A DNA stretch of 64,000 bases from Thermogemmatispora sp042408735 (GCF_042408735.1 NZ_JBHOQV010000137.1:52774-116773), one strand, 5' to 3'. Positions 45,441 through 54,597 are shown, numbered from the stretch's first letter. Made by a program: numbers and translations. Notes: a model not told the origin generated them from the sequence alone.

Positions 45441-46370
45441 CTAAGAGCGCAAGCTGCCGAACGTCAGACCTCCCTGCCAGTAGCGCTGCAAGAACAGGAA
45501 ACCGATCATCAGAGGAATCACCGAGATCAGTGAGCCGGTGACGACCAGCGTATAGAGAATGCGCGACCCGCTGAATCCCTGGGCCAACTGATTCCAGTTG
45601 GCCAGGCCGACCGTCAGCGGATAATAGGCCGGATTATTGGTCACCACCAGGGGGAGAAAGAAGTTATTCCAGGTTCCCACGAAGCTGAGCAGTAGCACCG
45701 TCACAAAGCCGGGAGCCAACAAGCGCAGCGCGATGCTCCAGAAGATGCGCCACTCGCTGGCGCCATCGACGCGCGCGGCATCGAGCAGATCGTCGGGTAA
45801 AGCCTGCTCGGCGTAGACACGCATCAGATAGACCCCAAAGGGCGTCACCAGTGACGGCAGAATGATCGCCAGCGGGGTGTTCACCAGCCCGACCTTGCTC
45901 AGCAGCAGATAGGTAGGGATGGCCAGAGCCGTATTGGGAACCATGATCGTCCCCAGAATAACGGCAAAGACCAGCTCACGCCCTGGAAAAGGGAGCCTGG
46001 CAAAAGCATAGCCGGCCAGCGTGGCGATGAGCGAGGCCCCCAGAGCGCTCGTCACCGCATAGTAAGCCGAATTCGTGAGCCAGGTCACAAAGATCCCATC
46101 ATCGTAGGTGAAGACATCGTGCAGGTTCTCCAGAAGATGGAAATCCGGCGCGAACCACAGTCCAAACGTTGAGAACAGCTCGTCGTTGGTCTTCGTCGCC
46201 GAGACAAGCAGCCAAAAGAGCGGAATCACGAAGTAGACCAGCATCAGCACCAGGAAGAGCAGCACCAGACCGCGCAGCGTCCAGCCGCTGCGCTGGCCTG
46301 TGGTCCGGGCCGAAGTCCCTCGTCTGGCGGCGGCGAAGCCATCAGCCGAAAGCGATCCAAGGCGCGCCAT
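45441..46370 (-). CDS. Carbohydrate ABC permease, MalG/GanQ type
   Basis: 309 residues, six transmembrane segments. The coupling-helix motif EQALPDDLLDAARVDGASEWRIFWSIALRLLAPG is the EAA loop of CUT1 permeases, and IPLFWLLVSATKTNDELFS is the conserved first periplasmic loop. The N-terminal 30 residues are a basic cytoplasmic tail. It overlaps the partner permease by one base. With the binding protein and GH53 gene it should import galacto-oligosaccharides; no ATPase gene is present, so a shared MsmX-like ATPase elsewhere is expected. Confidence 0.9.
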   Translation of the reverse strand: MARLGSLSADGFAAARRGTSARTTGQRSGWTLRGLVLLFLVLMLVYFVIPLFWLLVSATKTNDELFSTFGLWFAPDFHLLENLHDVFTYDDGIFVTWLTNSAYYAVTSALGASLIATLAGYAFARLPFPGRELVFAVILGTIMVPNTALAIPTYLLLSKVGLVNTPLAIILPSLVTPFGVYLMRVYAEQALPDDLLDAARVDGASEWRIFWSIALRLLAPGFVTVLLLSFVGTWNNFFLPLVVTNNPAYYPLTVGLANWNQLAQGFSGSRILYTLVVTGSLISVIPLMIGFLFLQRYWQGGLTFGSLRS

Positions 46371-47362
46371 CAGCGTTGCCCCCTGCGGTAGGTCACAAGC
46401 ATGAAGATGTAAGAGAAGATGAAGACCACGGCGCCCAGGACAAAGGAGACCGCGGCGGCGTAGTTATACTGCTGGTTCGTGAAGGCCAGGTGATAGGCGT
46501 AGAGATTCGGCGTGTAGTGATCCTCGATCAGGTTGGGCACAATGGCAGACATGATCTGCGGCTCATTGAAGAGCTGCAGCGTCCCAATGATCGAAAAGAC
46601 CACCGTCAGCACGATAGCTGGAGCGATCAGCGGAATCTTAATGCGCCGTGCGATCTCCCAGCCGCTGGCGCCATCGACGCGCGCGGCGTCATACAGCTCG
46701 GGAGGGATAGCCTGCAGAGCCGCGTAGAGGATCACCATATTGTAGCCAGTCCACTGCCAGGTCAGAATGTTGGCGATCGAGGGCAGCAAGCCGGCAGCGG
46801 TCAAGAAGGCCGGAGGGGGCCAATGTAGCAGCCCGGCCAGTTGGGCAAAAGGACCGATATGGGCGCTGTAAAGATAGCCCCACAACAAGGCCCCGATCAC
46901 ACTGGGAATGGCGTAGGGGAGAAAGTAGCCCAGGCGGAAGATCGTCTTCAACCGCACAATCTGGCTATCGAGCAGCAGCGCCAACACCAGAGCGAGGCCG
47001 AGCATCAGGGGGACCTGCGTGAACAGAAGCAGGAGCACATTGCGCACCCCTTCCCAGAAATTGCCGTCTTGCAGGGCCTCCTGATAATTCAACAAGCCCA
47101 CAAAGGTGTTGCCCCCGATCAGGCGCTCTATGAAGAAGCTCGTCCAGAGTGCGTACAACAAAGGTACCAGAATAAAGAACGAGAAAAGCAGCAAGAAGGG
47201 GAGCAGGAAAAGATAGGGGATCACCACCCGCCGCCGCCAGCCTCTCCAGAGGCGCCAAGCGCCAGCGAGGCGGCTGGAGGAAGGTGCCAGCTCCTCTATC
47301 TCGGTAGCTTGCTGCATGGCTTCGGTCTGAGCGCGTTGGGCTAAGTCCCTTGACGGTATCAT
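46370..47362 (-). CDS. Carbohydrate ABC permease, MalF/GanP type
   Basis: 330 residues, six transmembrane segments after a 40-residue basic N-terminus. The EAA loop reads ALQAIPPELYDAARVDGASGWEIARRIKIPLIAPAIVLTVVFS. FFIERLIGGNTFVGLLNYQEALQDGNFW is the usual first periplasmic loop. Forms a heterodimer with the MalG-type protein encoded downstream. Confidence 0.9.
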   Translation of the reverse strand: MIPSRDLAQRAQTEAMQQATEIEELAPSSSRLAGAWRLWRGWRRRVVIPYLFLLPFLLLFSFFILVPLLYALWTSFFIERLIGGNTFVGLLNYQEALQDGNFWEGVRNVLLLLFTQVPLMLGLALVLALLLDSQIVRLKTIFRLGYFLPYAIPSVIGALLWGYLYSAHIGPFAQLAGLLHWPPPAFLTAAGLLPSIANILTWQWTGYNMVILYAALQAIPPELYDAARVDGASGWEIARRIKIPLIAPAIVLTVVFSIIGTLQLFNEPQIMSAIVPNLIEDHYTPNLYAYHLAFTNQQYNYAAAVSFVLGAVVFIFSYIFMLVTYRRGQR

Positions 47363-47537
47363 CGTACAAGCCTCTCATTCAACTGAGGAAGGCGAAGGCA
47401 AGGAAGGCCGGCTTCACCTCAGGACGGCAGAGAGAGAAAGCCGGGCGAGTGCGAGGCGCAGGATGGCAAGGCTGGTCTGTCCCGCTCTGCTGTCGGCGCT
47501 CGCCTCGTCCCGGCGCCGCTCGCTCGGAGGTGCCGGC

Positions 47538-48860
47538 TCAGGAGATGACCGTAAAGCCCTGGGAGCGAGCGTACGACACCACCGCGTTCTGCGTATTGTG
47601 CATGGCCTGTTCGAACGAAATCTTGCCACTCACAGCCGCCGCCAGCTGATTCTGGAGCTGGGAGAAGACGTAGTCCTGGAAGGGACTCCACTGGAAAGAG
47701 GTATTCACCTGCTGGGCGGACTCCACAAAAATGCGATTGACCTGTTGTCCGCCATAGAAGCTATTCGCCGTATCGAAGCTGGGGTCTTGCAGGGCGCTTT
47801 TCTGCGAGGGGAAAAGATAGAGCTTCTGCGTCAAGATCTTGACCGACTCCGGGTTCGTATTCAACCACTTCACGAACTCGGCGGCCTCCGCTGGATGCTG
47901 GCACTGGGTAGTCACAGCATCGGTCGAGCCGCCCCAGTTGGCCGAGACCTGCTCGCCCGGGTTCCACTGAGGGAGTGGCGCCACGCGCCACAGGCCGGCG
48001 GACTTGGGAGCGAAGCCCTCCAGATCTGAGGGGGCCCAGGCGGCGGTGATCCAGGTAGCCAGCGTTCCATTCTGAAGGGCAGCGTACCAGTCGTTGTTCC
48101 AGTCTGCGGCGGTGCTTACCGCCCCGCTCTTAACCAGGTTGCCCCAGTAGTTGGCCACCTTCAGGGCGGCGGCGTCATCCAGATGGATCTTGATCGTCGT
48201 GCCATTCACCACAAAGGGCTGAGAACCGGCCTGCCAGAGCAGGGAGAAGAACCAGGGGCCGTCGCTAGGAGCGAAGTCGGTGATGTAGATCTTGGGATTG
48301 GCCTTGTGGAGCTGGATGGCCTCCTGAGCGTATTGGTCCCAGGTTGTGGGAACGGGCAGGTTGTACTTCTTAAAGATATCTTCGCGGTAGAGCAAGCCCA
48401 TTGGGCCAGTGTCCTGGGGGATCGCGTAGACCTTGCCGCCGCTAGAGACCTGGGCCCAGGTCCAGGGGACGAATTGGTCCTTCACATCGTTGGCGCCGTA
48501 CTGGGAGAGGTCGACCAGCTTGCCGCTCAGAATGTACTGGGGGAGATAGGCGTATTCGATCTGTACCACGTCGGGGGCACCGGAGCCGGCCTTGAGCGCC
48601 GTTGTCAGCTTGGTGTACTCGGTACCGCCCGAGCCGACATTTTGCCACTTGATCTTGATGTTGGGATGGCTCTTCTCGAAAAGATCGATGGCTTGCTGGA
48701 GGTTGGGCACCCAGGACCAGAAGGTAAGGGTCACCGGCCCAGAACTGGCCGGCGTCCCACCACAGGCCACCAGATAGCTGCTGATGCTGAGCGCCAGGAG
48801 CAGCAGCAGGCCGGCCTTGGCCATCCCCCTGGCACGGCGAAATAGGAGACCGCAGATCAT
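47538..48860 (-). CDS. Sugar ABC importer, extracellular binding lipoprotein (CUT1)
   Basis: 440 residues. Signal peptide with lipobox LVAC (Cys33), then a family 1 solute-binding fold: VTLTFWSWVPNLQQAIDLFEKSHPNIKIKWQNVGSGGTEYTKLTTALKAGSGAPDVVQIEY, YAIPQDTGPMGLLYREDIFKKYNLPVPTTWDQY and CQHPAEAAEFVKWLNTNPESVK. Such proteins bind oligosaccharides. ATG 48860 is preceded by AAGGAGGG. It is the first gene of the operon, 420 bases from the promoter at 49291-49319, so the transcript has a long leader. Confidence 0.9.
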   Translation of the reverse strand: MICGLLFRRARGMAKAGLLLLLALSISSYLVACGGTPASSGPVTLTFWSWVPNLQQAIDLFEKSHPNIKIKWQNVGSGGTEYTKLTTALKAGSGAPDVVQIEYAYLPQYILSGKLVDLSQYGANDVKDQFVPWTWAQVSSGGKVYAIPQDTGPMGLLYREDIFKKYNLPVPTTWDQYAQEAIQLHKANPKIYITDFAPSDGPWFFSLLWQAGSQPFVVNGTTIKIHLDDAAALKVANYWGNLVKSGAVSTAADWNNDWYAALQNGTLATWITAAWAPSDLEGFAPKSAGLWRVAPLPQWNPGEQVSANWGGSTDAVTTQCQHPAEAAEFVKWLNTNPESVKILTQKLYLFPSQKSALQDPSFDTANSFYGGQQVNRIFVESAQQVNTSFQWSPFQDYVFSQLQNQLAAAVSGKISFEQAMHNTQNAVVSYARSQGFTVIS

Positions 48861-48952
48861 CTCTCGTTCCCTCCTTGACTGCACTGTAGGAGCTAACGCC
48901 TGCTGAAAACATTGCAGACGCGATCACCCGAGCGACCAACTGGTCTGGCCGA

Positions 48953-48995
48953 CTGAGCCGAGCGCCCACAGCTCCGACCGGCGCGCTCGGCTCAG
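48953..48995 (-). promoter_or_regulatory. Strong hairpin in the long leader of the ABC operon
   Basis: CTGAGCCGAGCGC (48953-48965) and GCGCTCGGCTCAG (48983-48995) are perfect 13-bp arms with a 17-base loop. It lies about 93 bases upstream of the binding-protein start, within the transcribed leader. It could attenuate or stabilise the mRNA; without a T-run it is not a simple terminator. Confidence 0.5.
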
Positions 48996-49268
48996 CTCGA
49001 TGCGCTTCGACTCGACCCGGCGCCGACCGACCGTCCTGGCCTCTCCTCTCCTCTCTCCGCCACGTCCCGGTCCGCTCATAGCTCTCTCACCGCACCCGGG
49101 CTGCCGCTTTGCCCCAGCGCGGTGCTCTCTCCTTCGGCTCCCGCCAGGCCGACCAGCCCTGACCACCGCCCCGGCTGACCCGGCTACTGCTCGCCTGATT
49201 CCTGGGCGAGCCTCCTTCTCCCCTCTCTCCGCCACCGCGACGGCGCGGCTGCCCCACTCGAAAGGTAG

Positions 49269-49282
49269 GTGGAACGGTCCAC
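49269..49282. promoter_or_regulatory. Third, imperfect copy of the LacI-type operator
   Basis: GTGGAACGGTCCAC differs from a perfect GTGGACCGGTCCAC palindrome by one base and shares the GGTCCA core of the two main operators. Its centre is 32 bases (about three helical turns) from the nearest one. It lies at the start of the ABC transcript. Confidence 0.65.
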
Positions 49283-49290
49283 ACGCGAAA

Positions 49291-49320
49291 AGTATAGAAG
49301 ATGGACCGGTCCATGTCAAG
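49291..49320 (-). promoter_or_regulatory. Promoter and operator of the ABC/GH53 operon
   Basis: On the - strand: TTGACA (49319-49314), 17-base spacer, TATACT (49296-49291), both near perfect consensus. The spacer contains the 14-bp palindrome ATGGACCGGTCCAT (49301-49314), so a bound LacI-type repressor would block RNA polymerase directly. Confidence 0.9.
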
Positions 49321-49336
49321 GGTGAATGGCTGTCTA

Positions 49337-49366
49337 CTTGACATGGACCGGTCCATCTTCTATACT
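49337..49366 (+). promoter_or_regulatory. Promoter and operator of the lacI-GH35 genes
   Basis: An exact inverted copy of 49291-49320: TTGACA (49338-49343), 17-base spacer, TATACT (49361-49366), with ATGGACCGGTCCAT at 49343-49356. The two operator centres are 42 bases apart, four helical turns. Transcription should begin near 49373, 80 bases before the lacI start. Confidence 0.9.
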
Positions 49367-49455
49367 CTAAGCGAAGGGATGAGGATCAGTTTCCGATGAA
49401 GGACTCTCGCTTTCAGCAGCAGCCTGCACGGCCTGTAGGAGCCAGGAGGGGGCAC

Positions 49456-50553
49456 ATGGTCACCATCTACGATATTGCGCGGGCGGCGGGGGTGGCCAAG
49501 AGCACGGTGGCGAACGTCCTCAGTGGCAAAGGCAAAGTCAGCGAAGCCACGCGTCAGCGCGTGCTCTACTATGCCCGCGAGCTGGGGTATCGACCCAACC
49601 TGCTGGCGCGCAACCTCTCGCAGCACCGGACCTTTACCGTGGCCCTGATTCTGCCCACCATTGCCAACCCCTTCTATCCTGAGATTATGGAGGCCATCGA
49701 GAGCATTCTCCGTCAGCGGGAGTACCAGACCCTCTTCTGCAATACGCACGGCGACTTTGCCCTGGGGCGGCAGCAGATGGAGCGGTTGATGAGCCGCTGG
49801 GTCGATGGCTACATTATCATGGGGTCGAGCATGGACATTGCCGATATCGCCCATTATTTCCATCAGGGCGTACCCATTGTGCTCTGCGACTGGCAGGAAA
49901 ATGAGTCGCCGGTGGGTATTCCCCAGGTCACTGTGGATTTCTACCGGGCGGGGCAACTGGCCGCCGAGCACCTGCTGGCGCTGGGGCATCGCCGTATTGC
50001 GGTGATTGTCGATGAGCCGCAGCAGCATCTGCGTCTGGAGGGTTTTCGGACGACCCTGCTGGCGGCCGGCCTGGAGTTGCCTCCGGCGCGCCTGGCCCTG
50101 GGTGACTCCTCGCTGGAGAGCGGCTATGCGGCGGCTCGCCAGTTGTTAAGCCCCGATCAGGACCTGGAGCCACCGACAGCGATCTTTGCCACGAACGATT
50201 GGATGGCCCTTGGGGCGATGGAGCTGGTTCTCGATCGTGGGCTGCGCGTCCCCGAGGACATCTCAATTGTCGGCCTCGACGATATCGTGGTCTCCGCCCA
50301 CCTCCGTCCGCCTCTGACGACCATCGCTATTCCTAAGACGCGCCTGGCCCAGGAGGCGACAGAGCTGTTGCTGGCCCAGATTGAGACGGCGAGCGCAGAA
50401 CAGAGAGGGGAGCTGCCGACTGCTGGGGACGAGAATGGTGCGGTTCCGCCCCAGGAAGAGACGGCCCCGCTGCGTCTGGTCCCGCCCTCTCTGGTGGTGC
50501 GCCAGTCCACTGCGGCCCCTGCCCCTTCTGGTCGTTCTGGGTCTGCCCCCTGA
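49456..50553 (+). CDS. LacI-family repressor, likely regulator of galactan genes
   Basis: 365 residues. VTIYDIARAAGVAKSTVANVLSGKGKVSEATRQRVLYYARELGYRPN is the LacI helix-turn-helix and hinge helix. The sensor domain has VALILPTIANPFYPEIMEAIE, DGYIIMGSS, AAEHLLALGHRRIAVI, AIFATNDWMALGAMELVLDRGLRVPEDISIVGLDDIV. Residues 308-365 are a Pro/Gly/Glu-rich disordered insertion before the last strand (LRLVPPSLVVRQST). AGGAGGG five bases before ATG 49456 sets the start. Its own promoter contains the operator, so it is autoregulated. Confidence 0.92.
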   Translation: MVTIYDIARAAGVAKSTVANVLSGKGKVSEATRQRVLYYARELGYRPNLLARNLSQHRTFTVALILPTIANPFYPEIMEAIESILRQREYQTLFCNTHGDFALGRQQMERLMSRWVDGYIIMGSSMDIADIAHYFHQGVPIVLCDWQENESPVGIPQVTVDFYRAGQLAAEHLLALGHRRIAVIVDEPQQHLRLEGFRTTLLAAGLELPPARLALGDSSLESGYAAARQLLSPDQDLEPPTAIFATNDWMALGAMELVLDRGLRVPEDISIVGLDDIVVSAHLRPPLTTIAIPKTRLAQEATELLLAQIETASAEQRGELPTAGDENGAVPPQEETAPLRLVPPSLVVRQSTAAPAPSGRSGSAP

Positions 50554-50586
50554 CCTGATCTGGCCGGGCTGTCCCTTCCGTTCGTT

Positions 50587-50607
50587 GGCCTGGCTTCAGC
50601 CAGGGCC
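50587..50607 (+). terminator. Hairpin after the lacI gene
   Basis: GGCC-TGGCT and AGCCA-GGGCC pair with a one-base bulge and a two-base TC turn, followed by GTTCTCT. It may partly separate lacI from the GH35 gene, which would otherwise be co-transcribed. Confidence 0.35.
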
Positions 50608-50795
50608 GTTCTCTACCCATACCTGTGGCCGCCGTCCTGCCTGGCAAGGCTGACCCTGTCGACTATACAACCATAGTTCCTGACAACAGCTCAACCTGGC
50701 AACAGAGAGATGGCCATGTCCCCCAGCGGCTGCTGGCCAGGTCGTTGCTTCAGTATGTCAGTGAGCAAGAGCGAAGAGTAGGAGGAAGAAGCCCA

Positions 50796-53219
50796 TTGTC
50801 TGCCACATCGTTGCAGCCACCGCTGCCCGCCGATGACCGTTCCTACTATCGACTTGATCTGCGTGCTGCAGAAGCAGCAGAAGAGGCGCAGCCGGAGCCA
50901 CGTCTGCTGGCGCGCTCGCCGCGAGGGGAGACGCTGGCTCTGGCTCAAGGCTATCTGCTCCGCAACGGCCAGCCCTGGCTTCCCGTTATGGGGGAGTTCC
51001 ATCCCTCGCGTTATCCGCGTCGCTACTGGCGTGAGGCTTTGCTGAAGATGCGAGCCGGTGGTCTGACCCTGGTCTCGATCTACGTCTTTTGGATTCACGT
51101 TGAGGAGGATGAGGGGCATTTTGATTGGTCGGATAATCGAGATGTGAGGGCCTTTGTCCAGTTGTGCGGCGAGGTGGGACTCGAGGTCCTGCTGCGGGTA
51201 GGGCCGTTTGTGCATGCTGAGTGCCGTAATGGCGGTCTGCCTGATTGGCTGTATGGGCGCGCTGTGCCCGTGCGCTCGAACGACGAGCGCTATTTGTTCT
51301 ATGTGCGTCGCTACTTTGCTGAGGTGGCGCGTCAGGTGCGGGGTCTCTTTTTTCAGGATGGGGGGCCGATCCTGGGGGTGCAGTTGGAGAACGAGTATAT
51401 GCATGCTGGGGCGCCCTGGGAGCTGACGTTTCGGCCCGGCTGCGAGTGGGTGCCGTCTGGCAGCGATGGGGCTGCCCATCTAGAGCGCCTGCGTGCTCTG
51501 GCCCGCGAGGTGGGCCTGGAGGCTCCGCTCTACACCTGCACGGCCTGGGGTGGGGCCGCTGTGCCGGCTGAGGGCTTCCTGCCTATGCATGCCGCCTATC
51601 CCTTCACGCCCTGGGAGCCTGATCCTTCCTTTGTGCCCTCACCGAGTCGTGAGTTTCTCTTTCGCTCTCCGCAGCAGCCTGAAAGCGCCTGGTGGCGGGC
51701 GGGATCTTTCCGCTATCCGATAGAGCGCTACCCCTATGCCTACTGTGAGCTGGGGGCCGGTATTCAGATGACCTATCTGCACCGCCCTCTGGTGCCACCC
51801 GAGTGCACGCAGGCCCTGGCCGTTGTGGCGCTCGGCAGCGGCTGCAACTGGCTTGGCTATTATATGTACCACGGTGGCTCGAATCCTGTGGGCCGCCATG
51901 CCTTCCTCAACGAGTTTACGGTGCCGCGCCTCTCCTACGACTTCCAGGCGCCTCTTGGGGAGTACGGCCAGCTCCATGCCTCTTACCATCGCCTGCGCCT
52001 GCTTCATCTCTTCCTGCAAGAGTTTGGCAGCCGACTGGCCCCTCTTCCGGTGGTGCTGCCGCCGGGAGCCGCGGCTCTGAAGCCGCAGCTCACCGGGGTC
52101 CTGCGCTGTGCGGCTCGCGCTCGGCGGGGGGAGGGCTTTCTTTTTGTCAATGCCTATCAGGATCACGCGGAGCTGCGGGATCTGGAGGGGGTTGCTCTGG
52201 AGCTGCTGCTGCCAGAGGAGCGGCTGCGTTTGCCGCGCGAGGGTGGCTTGCGGCTGCGCCGTGGGGTGAGCGCGATCTTTCCTGTGGGGCTGGAGCTGAC
52301 GGAGGGCCTGCGCCTGCGCTATGCGACGGCTCAGCCGCTGACGGTGCTGCGGGGCGAGGGGGGCACAAGGGCGGTCTTTTTTGTCCCCGATGGCCTTCAG
52401 GCTGAGTTTGCCTTCGCGCGTGAGGGCTGCCGCGCTCTGCGGGTGCACGGAGGCAGGATGCTGGAAGAGCAAGAAACGCTCTATGCCTGGCTGGAGCCTG
52501 GCCTGGAGGCCTGCCTGGAGGCGACGAGCGTCTCTGGTCAGACGGTGGAGGTCCTCGTCTTGTCTCACGCGCAGGCGCTGGGATGCTGGAAGGTGCCGCT
52601 GGCTGGCGCCGAGTATCTGCTGCTCGCTGAGGATCCGGCCACGGCCTGGGTGGATGCTGGGGCGGAGGGGCTGACGGTCTGCTGGCAGGGTGAGGCTCAG
52701 CTTGATCTGCTGAGCTATCCACGCCTGCCGGCGGCGCTGGTGGCTGCGGGTCGATGGGAGGAGCGAGGCGCTGCGGGACTGTTCTGGCGCTACCGTCTGG
52801 AACACACTCCCTGGCCAGCTCGCTGGTCAGTGGAGCGGCTTGAGCCACAGGTGGTGCGTGTGCTGGTGCCTGCGGAGTCGCTGGAGGGGGTGAGCGACCT
52901 CTTTCTGCGCGTCGATTGTGTGGCCGATGTGGGTCAGGCTTTTCTGGCTGGACAACTTGTGGCCGACTATTTTGGCTCTGATCAGCCGTGGGTGATCGGG
53001 CTGAAGCGCTTTGTGCAGCCAGGGCGCGATCTGGAGCTGGTTCTGCGCTTTACTCCTTTAAGGGCCGATGCTCCGGTCCTCCGCTATTTCAACGCGCAGC
53101 GGCTGCCGCCGGCTGACAGCACTGGCCAGCTGCCGGTGACGCTGCGCTCTATTAGCCTGCTGCCGGAGTATAGGGTCCGGCTGCAGGCGGAGCGAGGAGG
53201 AGACGGAAGCGCTCGCTGA
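50796..53219 (+). CDS. GH35 beta-galactosidase
   Basis: 807 residues, no signal peptide, so cytoplasmic. MGEFHPSRYPRRYWREALLKMRAGG, SIYVFWIHVEEDEGHFDWS and RVGPFVHAECRNGGLPDWL are GH35 signatures; the acid/base is in GVQLENEY (Glu200) and the probable nucleophile in YAYCELGAG (Glu318). About 450 residues of beta-rich accessory domains follow. It should release galactose from oligosaccharides brought in by the ABC importer. I start at TTG 50796, with GGAGG ten bases upstream; an open frame continues back to 50625 but has no ribosome site and poor composition. Confidence 0.88.
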   Translation: MSATSLQPPLPADDRSYYRLDLRAAEAAEEAQPEPRLLARSPRGETLALAQGYLLRNGQPWLPVMGEFHPSRYPRRYWREALLKMRAGGLTLVSIYVFWIHVEEDEGHFDWSDNRDVRAFVQLCGEVGLEVLLRVGPFVHAECRNGGLPDWLYGRAVPVRSNDERYLFYVRRYFAEVARQVRGLFFQDGGPILGVQLENEYMHAGAPWELTFRPGCEWVPSGSDGAAHLERLRALAREVGLEAPLYTCTAWGGAAVPAEGFLPMHAAYPFTPWEPDPSFVPSPSREFLFRSPQQPESAWWRAGSFRYPIERYPYAYCELGAGIQMTYLHRPLVPPECTQALAVVALGSGCNWLGYYMYHGGSNPVGRHAFLNEFTVPRLSYDFQAPLGEYGQLHASYHRLRLLHLFLQEFGSRLAPLPVVLPPGAAALKPQLTGVLRCAARARRGEGFLFVNAYQDHAELRDLEGVALELLLPEERLRLPREGGLRLRRGVSAIFPVGLELTEGLRLRYATAQPLTVLRGEGGTRAVFFVPDGLQAEFAFAREGCRALRVHGGRMLEEQETLYAWLEPGLEACLEATSVSGQTVEVLVLSHAQALGCWKVPLAGAEYLLLAEDPATAWVDAGAEGLTVCWQGEAQLDLLSYPRLPAALVAAGRWEERGAAGLFWRYRLEHTPWPARWSVERLEPQVVRVLVPAESLEGVSDLFLRVDCVADVGQAFLAGQLVADYFGSDQPWVIGLKRFVQPGRDLELVLRFTPLRADAPVLRYFNAQRLPPADSTGQLPVTLRSISLLPEYRVRLQAERGGDGSAR

Positions 53220-53284
53220 AGCCCGCCAGACGGACGGGCCGGAAGACAGGGGGCCAGTCGATGGAAAAGGCCGCCCTCCCGGAG

Positions 53285-54541
53285 CTAGGCGCCAGCATTG
53301 GGCAGTACTGGCAACAGGGAGCGCCAGAGGGTGCCCGGCTCCCAGGTGGCGCGGTACCAGACTGCGATCTGGAGAAAAGCCTGGGCGCTCTGGAACTGGG
53401 GTGTCCCCTTCAGAATATCGCGAAACTCGCGGATGATCCGCAGCAAGTTCTCTGCGGTATGGTACCAGACGGCGTGCGTGACGCCGGCGCTGTCCGTGTA
53501 AACCAGATGGGCGGCGTAGGGGTCATTCAGGTTGCTGGCCTGCTGGTCGATCTGCGCTGCGGGAATACTCTTTACCAGAGCTACGGCGTCGCTGTAATTG
53601 AGGCCTCCGTCAAAGATCCACTGGCCGCCCGCCAGGTGCCAGCGGGCGCCGTAGAGGGGAAATTCCCAGACGATGCGCGGCAACATCTGAGGCATTGTCT
53701 TGAGCGCGTAAGCCAGGATCTGCTTGAGCCAGGGCACGCTGACTGTTGGTCCTGGGGTGATGTAGGACTGGTCCAGGGACATGATCACGATGAAATCGGC
53801 GCAGCGTCCCAACAGCGACCAGTTCTCGAAGCCGTTGAGGTTGTAGTAGTCGTCCTGATCGGCTACCTTGTGAATCAGAGCGATGCCGTAGGGCTTGTGC
53901 AGGGCCTGAAGGGCTTTCCAGACCAGGCGGTTATAGTCGGCAAAGAGCTGCTGGATGTGCGGATAGGTGCGATCGGCCCCTTCCAGGTCCATGATGACCC
54001 CGTCGTAGTTGCCCTGCTTGACCACGTTCACGATGGCCTGAATGTAGGCCGGCTGCTGGGTGGCCGCCTTGATGTAGTCTGACTGCTGCTGGGCCGTCCA
54101 GCCCGTGGCATCGGTCTCCATTGTTACCGTCAGGTAGGCCTTTCCCCCTTTGCTATGGATCAGGCGGACCACGTTATCCATGCTCAGCGTGCCTGGCTGA
54201 CAGTTGTTGCTCTCTCCGTTCATCAGTTGCCCTGTCAGGGGGTTGACCCAGCCGCTGCCAACAAGGGCCGCGTCGGGATTGATGTCGGCGGTCTGCAGGT
54301 AGGCTTGCAGGCCGCGCTGGCAGTCGCGCCCGACGATCCAGCCGAGCGAGGCCAGCTTGCCGTTGAGCAGGTGAGGCGTCTGGGTGGACGCCTGGCTCTG
54401 CTGCTGCAGGGCAAGGTTGCTGCCGGACCATAAGAAGCCCAGCGGAGCGCGCGCGCGCACGACCCCCATCAGCAGCGTCAGCCCAATCGCCAGGGCGATG
54501 AGGAGCAGGCCAGTCAATAGGCCGCGACTGCGCTGGTGCAT
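53285..54541 (-). CDS. GH18-like extracytoplasmic protein (membrane-anchored)
   Basis: 418 residues. An N-terminal hydrophobic helix (about 8-28) acts as signal anchor. The rest is a TIM barrel like YaaH/GH18 proteins: KAYLTVTMETDATGW, YDGVIMDLEG (179-188), the position of the GH18 D-x-D-x-E motif with Glu187 kept but the preceding acidic residues reduced to one, and ADFIVIMSLDQSYITPGPTV. It may hydrolyse or bind an N-acetylglucosamine polymer. GAGGTAG five bases before ATG 54541 supports the start. It is convergent with the GH35 gene. Confidence 0.7.
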   Translation of the reverse strand: MHQRSRGLLTGLLLIALAIGLTLLMGVVRARAPLGFLWSGSNLALQQQSQASTQTPHLLNGKLASLGWIVGRDCQRGLQAYLQTADINPDAALVGSGWVNPLTGQLMNGESNNCQPGTLSMDNVVRLIHSKGGKAYLTVTMETDATGWTAQQQSDYIKAATQQPAYIQAIVNVVKQGNYDGVIMDLEGADRTYPHIQQLFADYNRLVWKALQALHKPYGIALIHKVADQDDYYNLNGFENWSLLGRCADFIVIMSLDQSYITPGPTVSVPWLKQILAYALKTMPQMLPRIVWEFPLYGARWHLAGGQWIFDGGLNYSDAVALVKSIPAAQIDQQASNLNDPYAAHLVYTDSAGVTHAVWYHTAENLLRIIREFRDILKGTPQFQSAQAFLQIAVWYRATWEPGTLWRSLLPVLPNAGA

Positions 54542-54597
54542 GGAACTACCTCGCTCTTGCTTGCCTGACAAAGGTGCCAAAGGGACCGCTTTGTTTC

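Noticed and set aside
50625..50795. Longer N-terminus of the GH35 protein
   Set aside because: The added 57 residues have no similarity or signal-peptide character, and GGAGG sits ten bases before the TTG at 50796.
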